Positions 1-5,581 of a DNA stretch of 5,581 nt are shown here, one piece after another. The notes beneath the pieces are model-generated. The model worked only from the letters and a program-made list of their open reading frames with translations, was not told the origin of the DNA and made no database searches. Source of the DNA: Planctomycetota bacterium (GTDB taxonomy: Bacteria; Planctomycetota; Phycisphaerae; WQYP01); the NCBI GenBank assembly GCA_021816165.1, contig JAKAYZ010000206.1:1-5581 (forward strand), written 5' to 3'. Each line of letters opens with the position of its first letter. Position 1 is the stretch's first letter. The translations under genes were made by a program, and so were the position numbers.

Positions 1-923
1 GTGTCCAGGATGAAGTGCTGGAGCAATTGCTGATTGGCATCTTCGCACGCGGACATTGCCTGCTGGAAGGCGTACCGGGTCTGGCCAAGACGCTGTTGAT
101 CAGCACGGTGGCCCGCTGCCTGGAATTGTCCTTCCGCCGGATCCAGTTTACGCCGGATTTGATGCCCTCAGATATTCTGGGCACCGAAGTGCTACAGGAA
201 GATCCAACCACGCGGCAACGGCAATTCAAGTTCATGCGCGGGCCGATTTTTGCGAACCTGGTTCTGGCTGATGAAATCAACCGTACCCCGCCCAAGACAC
301 AGGCGGCTTTGCTGGAAGCCATGCAGGAACGTTGCGTATCGCTGGGTAATGAGGTGTACAAGCTGGATCAGCCGTTCTTTGTGCTGGCCACGCAAAACCC
401 GATTGAACAGGAAGGAACCTATCCACTGCCGGAAGCCCAGTTGGACCGGTTCCTGTTTAAGATTTTCGTGTCCTATCCGGGGGATGCGGAGGAAATGGAA
501 ATTGTGCGGCGGGTGGCCAGCCCGGTGATGCGCGAACGGGAAAAGAGCCTGGCGCACATCATGAGCGGCGCGACGGTCATGCAGGTGCAGGACTTGGTAT
601 TGCGGGTTCCGGTGGCGGAACAGATTCTGACCTACGCCAAGAACATCGCGCGCGCGACACGGCCCAAACAGCCGGAAGCGCCGGAATTCATCCGGCAATG
701 GGTCAGCTGGGGCGCGGGACCCCGGGCGACGATCAACCTTATTCTTGCGGCCAAGGCCCGCGCGGTGCTGCATGGCAAATTCGCGGTTACCTGGGAAGAC
801 GTGGCGGCGGTGGCCCCGCCGGTGCTGCGCCACCGCATCAGCTGCAACTATACCGCCAGCGCGGAGGATATTACCACCGATAAGGTGATCGAAAAACTAC
901 TGGGCACGATTGCCAAGGGCTGA
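1..923 (+). CDS. MoxR-family AAA+ ATPase (5' end cut by window edge)
   Basis: A MoxR-type AAA+ ATPase, thought to act in the cytoplasm as a chaperone-like motor that remodels or activates targets with VWA-domain partners. The reading frame is already open at the left edge (first full codon at position 3), so the GTG at 15 is not the start; probably 25-35 N-terminal residues are missing. Counting from the first full codon, I see Walker A GVPGLAKT at 23-30, Walker B VLADE at about 87-91 followed by INRTPPKTQ, sensor 1 ATQNP at 129-133, LDRF with a conserved Arg at about 149, and the sensor 2 motif GAGPRA with Arg about 241. The C-terminal lid domain is complete and ends in TGA at 921-923. All visible catalytic positions are intact, so the protein should be active. 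The next gene, 86 bases downstream on the same strand, is DUF58, the usual partner of this family. The family assignment is secure; the substrate is unknown. Confidence 0.96.
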   Translation, partial: VQDEVLEQLLIGIFARGHCLLEGVPGLAKTLLISTVARCLELSFRRIQFTPDLMPSDILGTEVLQEDPTTRQRQFKFMRGPIFANLVLADEINRTPPKTQAALLEAMQERCVSLGNEVYKLDQPFFVLATQNPIEQEGTYPLPEAQLDRFLFKIFVSYPGDAEEMEIVRRVASPVMREREKSLAHIMSGATVMQVQDLVLRVPVAEQILTYAKNIARATRPKQPEAPEFIRQWVSWGAGPRATINLILAAKARAVLHGKFAVTWEDVAAVAPPVLRHRISCNYTASAEDITTDKVIEKLLGTIAKG

Positions 924-940
924 GAGCTGAGCCTGCCTGG

Positions 941-966
941 CCGGCCCGGACCGCAGATGAGGCCGG
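941..966 (+). repeat. Small inverted repeat in MoxR-DUF58 spacer
   Basis: CCGGCC (941-946) can pair with GGCCGG (961-966) over a 14-base loop in the 86-base spacer. A competing stem, CCGCAG (951-956) with CTGCGG (977-982), shares the same region. Neither is followed by a T-run. The pairing is visible, but a function is not supported beyond a possible weak mRNA structure between two operon genes. Confidence 0.2.
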
Positions 967-1009
967 AACAACCTTCCTGCGGAAGCTGTGTTGACTTTGA
1001 TAGATTACG

Positions 1010-1936
1010 ATGGCTGAATACTTAAACGCCCGAATGCTTGCGAAGATATCGCGGCTCGATCTGCGCGCTAAATACGTAGTCGAAGGATTCATTTCAGGCA
1101 TGCACAAAAGCCCGTACCGCGGGCATTCGGTGGAGTTCGCCCAGCACCGCGGGTATGTGCCCGGCGATGACCTGCGCCACCTGGACTGGAAAGTATGGGG
1201 CAAAAGCGAACGCTATTACATTAAGCAGTATGAAGCCGAAACCAACCTGGTTACAACCATATTGCTGGACGTTTCGGAGTCGATGGCTTATCGCGGAAAG
1301 GCTGCTGCGGAAGGGCTTTCCAAGCTGGACTATGCCAAGCTTGCCGCGGCCGCCTTGTCCTACTTTGTACTGCAGCAATCCGACGCGGTGGCCATGGGCG
1401 TATTTGCGGAACAGATGCAAGATTTCGCACCACGCTCCACGCGACTGGTGCATATCAACCGTATCTGCCAGATGCTCGACAATGCTTCGCCCGGTGGAAA
1501 TACGAATGTATCGGCCATACTCCATAAGGTGGCGGCGGAGACACCGCGGCGCGGCATTATTTTTCTGATCAGCGACCTCTTTGAAGATGCCGACGCCTTG
1601 CTGGGGGCTTTGGGCCACCTGCGGCACATCGGGCATGAAGTAGTGGTGATGCAGGTTCTGGATAATGACGAACTGGAGTTCCCTTTTGCCGGCATGACGC
1701 AATTTCGAGGCTTGGAACTGCCGGCGCGGGTTCTGTGCAATCCACGGGCGATCAAAAAGGCGTATCTGGAAGCGCTGCAGCGTCATGAAACGCGGGTGCG
1801 GGCGGCGTGCCAGCGCAATGGGGTCGATTATTTCCTGGCGAATACAAAAACCCCGGTGGATGTGGCGCTGGTGGCGTATCTGGCCAAGCGTCAGCAGATG
1901 GCCGGCGCCGGCGTGCGGCGCGGCGCGATGGGCTGA
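1010..1936 (+). CDS. DUF58 protein with VWA-like domain, MoxR partner
   Basis: A 308-residue soluble protein with no membrane segment or signal peptide, so probably cytoplasmic. Residues 30-80 hold the DUF58 signature: GMHKSPYRG, then EFAQHRGYVPGDDLRHLDWK (positions 42-61), then YYIKQYEAETNL. A VWA-like fold follows, with the MIDAS residues intact: DVSES at 87-91, the Thr of GGNTN at 165 and the Asp of ISD at 189. DUF58 proteins are typically encoded beside MoxR ATPases and are believed to serve as their adaptor or target; a molecular role here is inference. The start is well fixed: two in-frame stops, TGA and TAG, lie at 998-1003, and ATG 1010 is the first start after them. No good Shine-Dalgarno sequence precedes it (the nearest, GGAAG at 981-985, is 24 bases away), so initiation may be weak or SD-independent. 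Length is normal for the family, and the tail is short and basic. Confidence 0.95.
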   Translation: MAEYLNARMLAKISRLDLRAKYVVEGFISGMHKSPYRGHSVEFAQHRGYVPGDDLRHLDWKVWGKSERYYIKQYEAETNLVTTILLDVSESMAYRGKAAAEGLSKLDYAKLAAAALSYFVLQQSDAVAMGVFAEQMQDFAPRSTRLVHINRICQMLDNASPGGNTNVSAILHKVAAETPRRGIIFLISDLFEDADALLGALGHLRHIGHEVVVMQVLDNDELEFPFAGMTQFRGLELPARVLCNPRAIKKAYLEALQRHETRVRAACQRNGVDYFLANTKTPVDVALVAYLAKRQQMAGAGVRRGAMG

Positions 1937-1940
1937 CGCA

Positions 1941-1959
1941 CGCACCATGGCCCGGTGCG
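1941..1959 (+). repeat. Small GC-rich inverted repeat after the DUF58 stop
   Basis: CGCACC (1941-1946) and GGTGCG (1954-1959) are perfect inverted copies around a seven-base loop, starting four bases after the TGA of the DUF58 gene. The stem is only six pairs and no T-run follows, so it is not a standard intrinsic terminator. It could be an mRNA 3'-end or processing hairpin in the 131-base spacer, or chance in GC-rich DNA. Confidence 0.3.
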
Positions 1960-2050
1960 GACCGGCTCGGATGGGATCGGGATTATCCGCCGGTGGCCGC
2001 AGGGTAGCAGCGCCGGAATGTGCTTGCCGCGGGCCGGCCGGATTGGTAAC

Positions 2051-2059
2051 AGGATGAGG
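2051..2059 (+). promoter_or_regulatory. Shine-Dalgarno site for the BatA/VWA gene
   Basis: AGGATGAGG precedes ATG 2068, with the GAGG part ending eight bases upstream of the start. Together with the in-frame TAA at 2047-2049 it supports ATG 2068 as the start. An ATG inside this motif (2054) opens only a three-codon frame (ATG AGG CGT TAA) and is unlikely to matter. Confidence 0.7.
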
Positions 2060-2067
2060 CGTTAACG

Positions 2068-4305
2068 ATGACCTTTCTGGATGAAGCATTGCTGGGGTTC
2101 ATGGCTTTGGCGGCCATTCCCATCATTATTCATCTGCTCAACCGCCGCAACTTCAAGATCGTGGATTGGGCGGCCATCCGCTTTCTGCTGGAATCCATGC
2201 AGAAAAACTCGCGCCGCCTGCAGTTGCGCGACCTGATTCTGCTGCTGCTGCGGACACTGGCCATTCTACTGGTGGTGCTGGCAATCGCCCGGCCGTTGTT
2301 ATCGGCGGGTTCTCTGTTGCCGGGCGGCGGCGGAGCCAACGCCGTGATTCTGCTGGACAACAGCATGTCCATGAATGTGCGTCACGGTGCCACCACCCGT
2401 TTTGCCGCGGCCCAAGGCCAGGCCGAACACCTTGTGAGCAACCTGCCGCGCGGTTCGCGCGTGGCGGTGATCACCTTCAACAGCACCCACCGCACGATCG
2501 CCCAGCCCACCTCGGACCTGATGTTTGCCCGCGATGCCATCCGGCGGGCCAAGCCCACAGATGGCGGCACGGACCTGCTTGGCGCGCTGACGAAGGCGGA
2601 AAATGTGCTCCAGCGGATGCATGGTGCCGGCGTGATTTATATTATTTCGGACATGCAACGCAACGCCTTCCCATTGCCGCACAGCGCGGCATGGCCACAG
2701 TGGACCAGCCTGCTGGCCCGGTTGCATGCGCGGCATGATCAGGTGGTAGCGATGAAGATAGGCCGCCACGTTCCGGCCATTGTCTCCATTCAACATCTAA
2801 AACTCGTTGATCCGCTGGTGCATGCCGGCACGCTGGCATCCGTGGTTGTCACCGTGGTCAATCACGGCCCGGTACCGGCCCAGGACGTTGGACTAAGCCT
2901 GTATTCTGCCAGTGGCAGCGGAAAGCTGGTGAAGGTGGCCGCAACCGTGATTCCGCGAGTTGTGCAGCAGACGCAAGTTACGCTGTCTGCACGCCTGTCC
3001 GGAGCGAGAACCAATCGCCTGGTGGCACGCTTAAGTCCGCAGGCGTTGCCGCCGGCGGCAGTGCGCCGGTTGGCCACGCCGGTGGTCAAGCACCTGCGCG
3101 TGCTATTGGTTGATGGCGGCAATCCCAACCCGCAGGGAGCAGATCAAGGGGTGGATGGGGCACTATTCCTGCGCACGGCCATTGCACCAAGGGCAGCCCC
3201 CGTGCGCGCAGGGGGTCAGACGCCGGGAAGTGGGCTGTTTGGCGTACGCACAATCCGCATCGGCCAGATTGGCCGGGTGTCCATAGGCCATTATCAGGCG
3301 ATTATTCTCAGCAATGTGGCGGAGGTACAAGCACGGTGGGCCGTCGCCCTGCACAGGTTTGTCCAGCAGGGAGGGGCGATGCTGATCTTTGCCGGGCCGC
3401 ACGTGCAACCGGAGAACTACCGGACTGTACTGCTGGCCAAGGCGGGGCTGCTGCCGGCAGCGCTCACGAAAATCACGTTGCTGCAGGCCGCAGGACGAGC
3501 GGGCCTGAACCTGCAGGTTACCGATCTGTCCAACCCTATTTTTTCATTTTTTAAATCGCAGGCCAATCGCACCTTTCTCCTGCAACCGGTATTCACGAAA
3601 GCATTTGGAACACTTGAGCCGGGGAAACCGGCAGATGGCGGCGCAGCGTCACCGGGCGGTAGCCAGGCTGCGAAAAAACCTGCGGCGGGATTGGTGATCG
3701 CCCGGTTCTCCAATGGTATGCCCGCGGTGGTGACGCGGAGCGTTGGCCACGGGATGGTGGTGCTTTTCACGACATCCGCCGGAAAACAATGGTCGAATTT
3801 CCCTTTAACCCCGGCATTTGTGATGCTGGTTCGCCGCACCTTGTTGTATGCGGTGCTCAACGGCCGACCGCAGCTCAACGGTACCGTTGGGACGCCCCTG
3901 GGGGTGCCCGTGCCGACGCGCCTTTCCACCGTGCAATTCATAGAGCGTGGGCCGGGCGGAGAAACGCATGCGGTGTCGCCAACAGTATTAGCCAACGGCC
4001 GGACGACGGTGGCGCTGGCGCATGTGCGGCTGGCGGGGTTTTACAGCTTGGCGCACGGGCCGCTGGCGTACCATTTTGCCGTTAACCCGCCGGCCGGGGC
4101 GGCCAACTTGCAGGCGTTTTCCAAATCGCAGGTGCGTGCGGCGTTTCCGGGCGTCAAGGTGACGGTGGTTTCGGGTCGCTCCGCCGGGGTGCTGTCGGGT
4201 GCTGCGGGAATGCCATTGTGGCCGGTCTTTCTGGGGCTGGCGGTAGCGTGCTTACTCGCCGAGTCAAGCTTGGCACTGTATTGGGCACCGGAGGAACACG
4301 CTTGA
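2068..4305 (+). CDS. BatA-type membrane protein with VWA domain and GATase-like region
   Basis: A 745-residue inner-membrane protein. The N-terminus is a BatA (aerotolerance regulator N-terminal) domain: helices at about 8-24 and 57-78 flank a strongly basic loop (NRRNFK, KNSRRLQLR). By the positive-inside rule that loop is cytoplasmic and the large middle region periplasmic. A VWA domain follows with intact MIDAS: DNSMS at 97-101, Thr168 in GGTD and Asp195 in ISD. Residues ~240-325 look like a beta-sandwich of the CARDB type (VVVTVVNHGPVPAQDVGLSL). From ~344 (RVLLVDGG) to ~595 the pattern resembles a class I glutamine amidotransferase-like fold, as in related BatA/VWA proteins, interrupted by a Gly/Pro/Ala-rich linker at 516-541. 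A third helix lies at ~717-738. The only cysteine is Cys728 in that helix, so the GATase-like part cannot use a cysteine nucleophile. An in-frame TAA at 2047-2049 and an SD at 2051-2059 fix the start. The architecture is secure at both ends; the middle domain names are tentative. Confidence 0.92.
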   Translation: MTFLDEALLGFMALAAIPIIIHLLNRRNFKIVDWAAIRFLLESMQKNSRRLQLRDLILLLLRTLAILLVVLAIARPLLSAGSLLPGGGGANAVILLDNSMSMNVRHGATTRFAAAQGQAEHLVSNLPRGSRVAVITFNSTHRTIAQPTSDLMFARDAIRRAKPTDGGTDLLGALTKAENVLQRMHGAGVIYIISDMQRNAFPLPHSAAWPQWTSLLARLHARHDQVVAMKIGRHVPAIVSIQHLKLVDPLVHAGTLASVVVTVVNHGPVPAQDVGLSLYSASGSGKLVKVAATVIPRVVQQTQVTLSARLSGARTNRLVARLSPQALPPAAVRRLATPVVKHLRVLLVDGGNPNPQGADQGVDGALFLRTAIAPRAAPVRAGGQTPGSGLFGVRTIRIGQIGRVSIGHYQAIILSNVAEVQARWAVALHRFVQQGGAMLIFAGPHVQPENYRTVLLAKAGLLPAALTKITLLQAAGRAGLNLQVTDLSNPIFSFFKSQANRTFLLQPVFTKAFGTLEPGKPADGGAASPGGSQAAKKPAAGLVIARFSNGMPAVVTRSVGHGMVVLFTTSAGKQWSNFPLTPAFVMLVRRTLLYAVLNGRPQLNGTVGTPLGVPVPTRLSTVQFIERGPGGETHAVSPTVLANGRTTVALAHVRLAGFYSLAHGPLAYHFAVNPPAGAANLQAFSKSQVRAAFPGVKVTVVSGRSAGVLSGAAGMPLWPVFLGLAVACLLAESSLALYWAPEEHA
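4290..4294 (+). promoter_or_regulatory. Shine-Dalgarno site setting the TTG start at 4302
   Basis: GGAGG lies inside the last codons of the BatA/VWA gene, with seven bases between it and TTG 4302. It is the strongest SD match in the window and decides the unusual TTG start. Because the start overlaps the upstream TGA, ribosomes finishing the upstream gene are well placed to reinitiate here. Confidence 0.8.
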
Positions 4306-5581
4306 TCAGTGCATTATTGGATATCCTTTTCTTTCATTGGGGCGCCTTCGGACATGCGACGGCGATTCGCTTTCCGCACCTGGCCACGGCGCTGGACCGT
4401 TTTCTGTTCCTGCTGGCCGGGGCGGTGGCGGTCGGCCTGGTGATATGGTTTTATCGGCGGGAACCGGCGTTCGTATCCCCGCGGCGCAAAGCTTTTCTGA
4501 TGGGCCTGCGGATTGCCTCGGCGTTGCTGCTGCTGTATATCGCCACGGGGGCATTCGTCATTGTGGCCCACGTGCAGCGGCACAAAGGGGTTCTGGCGGT
4601 GCTGGTGGACAGTTCGGCCTCCATGGGTTTTGTGGAGCACCCAGCATCAAACCGAGAGGAACGCAACGTTACTGAAATACTGGGCCATGCCGCATCGGGC
4701 GGCATTTCACGCACGGTGATGTTGCGCGGTGCGTTTGCCAATGCCGAGGAAAGGCCGGCGCCGCAGTTGGACAAACACTTTCACGTCCGTGCTTATACGT
4801 TTGGCCAGAGTGCCACGGTGGTGCCGCTGGCTACTTCCGCGGCGAACGGTGGGGCCAACTGGATGGCCAAGTTGCCGCCGCCTACGCAGGACGCGACGCA
4901 ACTTGGCGCGGCCATAGCCGCAGCGGCGCGGCGGCAGCGCGGACGGCGACTGGCTGGTATCGTGGTGTTTACGGACGGCGGCTGGAACCGCGGTGAAAAC
5001 CCAGTGGTGGCGGCGCGGGCGGCTCATGTGCCGGTGTATACCATCGGCGTGGGTCTGCCACCGAGCCGCGATGTATCAATTCCGTATATTTCCTGCAATT
5101 CAATCGTCTTTAAGAATGACAGCTTTCCGCTGCTGGTGCGTATCCGGAATCGTGGGTACGTGGGGCAGTCCGCGGTTTTAACTATTACCAGCATCAACAG
5201 CCGCGGCCGCCGCGAGGTGGTCAAGCGGCGCACCATTACCCTGGGCAATAATGGTGAAACCACCCGTATTGTGCATATCCTGCCGACGCACGCCGGATTG
5301 TACACGTATGAAGCCGCGCTGGCCGCCATGCCCGGTGAAGTGAATACGGCGAACAACCAGTATTTCCGGCACAATGTGCAGGTGATCGATAAGAAAATGC
5401 GGGTCCTGCTGGTGGACACCATGCCGGGGTGGAATTTCCGGTATATCCGGACGGTGATTTCCCAGAACCGCCGGCGCATGACCGGAACCATATACCTGCG
5501 GTACGGGACGCGTATCGGCCGCAGCATGCGCATGATCCATCATTTCCCAACGACGGCCAAGCAGTTGAACCAGTATGACGC
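4302..5581 (+). CDS. Membrane-anchored VWA protein (3' end cut by window edge)
   Basis: The frame is open from TTG 4302 to the window end: 426 full codons, no stop. Two hydrophobic helices (about 31-50 and 66-90) are joined by a basic loop (YRREPAFVSPRRK) that is probably cytoplasmic. The VWA domain then follows, presumably in the periplasm: DSSAS at 103-107, a likely MIDAS Thr199 in DATQLG, and Asp225 in FTDGG. Residues ~258-362 form a beta-rich region of CARDB or Ig-like type (LLVRIRNRGYVGQ, then AGLYTYEAAL and VNTANNQ). From ~366 RVLLVDTMPGWNFRYIR begins what in similar proteins is a GATase-like domain; it is cut off here. The start overlaps the upstream stop (TTGA, 4302-4305) and has GGAGG seven bases before it. 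The next in-frame alternatives are TTG at codon 6 and ATG at codon 67, which would delete the first helix. It is likely a paralogue-like partner of the upstream BatA/VWA protein, translationally coupled to it. Function beyond that is unknown. Confidence 0.92.
   Translation, partial: MISALLDILFFHWGAFGHATAIRFPHLATALDRFLFLLAGAVAVGLVIWFYRREPAFVSPRRKAFLMGLRIASALLLLYIATGAFVIVAHVQRHKGVLAVLVDSSASMGFVEHPASNREERNVTEILGHAASGGISRTVMLRGAFANAEERPAPQLDKHFHVRAYTFGQSATVVPLATSAANGGANWMAKLPPPTQDATQLGAAIAAAARRQRGRRLAGIVVFTDGGWNRGENPVVAARAAHVPVYTIGVGLPPSRDVSIPYISCNSIVFKNDSFPLLVRIRNRGYVGQSAVLTITSINSRGRREVVKRRTITLGNNGETTRIVHILPTHAGLYTYEAALAAMPGEVNTANNQYFRHNVQVIDKKMRVLLVDTMPGWNFRYIRTVISQNRRRMTGTIYLRYGTRIGRSMRMIHHFPTTAKQLNQYD

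Noticed and set aside
192..833. A 213-codon open frame on the minus strand opposite the MoxR gene
   Set aside because: Same reasoning: Arg/His-rich shadow of a motif-complete AAA+ ATPase on the plus strand.
949..985. Possible terminator between the MoxR and DUF58 genes
   Set aside because: The available stems are only 5-6 pairs, they compete with each other, and no T-run follows.
991..1020. TTGACT as a possible -35 element for a promoter before the DUF58 gene
   Set aside because: No acceptable -10 hexamer lies at 16-18 bases; the nearest candidate (TGAATA, 1015-1020) falls inside the coding region downstream of the start codon.
1785..2057. Plus-strand alternative frames across the end of DUF58 and the spacer, as a possible frameshifted C-terminal extension
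   Set aside because: The translation is Trp/Arg-rich and unlike any domain, and the 308-residue DUF58 protein is already full length for its family.
1094..2089. A 331-codon open frame on the minus strand opposite the DUF58 gene
   Set aside because: Its translation is rich in His, Arg and Pro with no recognisable motif, and it lies opposite a secure DUF58/VWA gene. Long antisense frames are expected opposite GC-rich coding sequence.
4306..5550. Several minus- and plus-strand open frames across the last 1.2 kb
   Set aside because: They are shadows of the single continuous plus-strand frame from TTG 4302, which carries membrane helices and a complete VWA MIDAS.

Overview
The window (roughly 60% G+C by eye) holds one co-directional plus-strand gene block and nothing mobile. 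It reads as a MoxR AAA+ ATPase / von Willebrand A (VWA) operon. In order: the C-terminal ~306 residues of a MoxR-type ATPase (cut by the left edge), a soluble DUF58 protein carrying a VWA-like fold, a membrane-anchored BatA-type protein with a VWA domain and a glutamine-amidotransferase-like (GATase-like) region, and a second membrane-anchored VWA protein that runs off the right edge. The last gene is easy to miss because it starts at a TTG and has no stop inside the window, but its frame is open from 4302 to the end.

Layout: 1-923 MoxR ATPase; 924-1009 short spacer; 1010-1936 DUF58/VWA protein; 1937-2067 spacer with a small inverted repeat; 2068-4305 BatA/VWA/GATase-like protein; 4302-5581 second membrane VWA protein, whose start codon overlaps the preceding stop. 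I see no tRNA, rRNA, CRISPR array, insertion sequence or convincing terminator, and no promoter inside the block. The promoter is presumably upstream of the window.

How the genes may work together: in the known MoxR/VWA pairing, the AAA+ ring acts as a chaperone-like motor and the VWA partners bind target proteins through a metal-ion-dependent adhesion site (MIDAS). Here the ATPase keeps its visible Walker A, Walker B, sensor 1, arginine and sensor 2 positions, and all three VWA proteins keep the DxSxS, Thr and Asp MIDAS residues. The likely picture is a cytoplasmic ATPase plus DUF58 adaptor acting with two inner-membrane proteins whose large domains face the periplasm. The target is not evident from the sequence.

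Organism: the gene order, the BatA N-terminus (positions 2068-2300), the coupling to a second VWA/GATase-like membrane protein, the high G+C and a TTG start resemble Planctomycetota or a related PVC-group bacterium. That is inference from family resemblance, and other Gram-negative phyla (for example Acidobacteriota) carry similar operons. Overall this is a recognisable conserved operon rather than a clearly new system. The most notable points are the cysteine-free GATase-like region and the stop/start coupling of the two membrane VWA genes.
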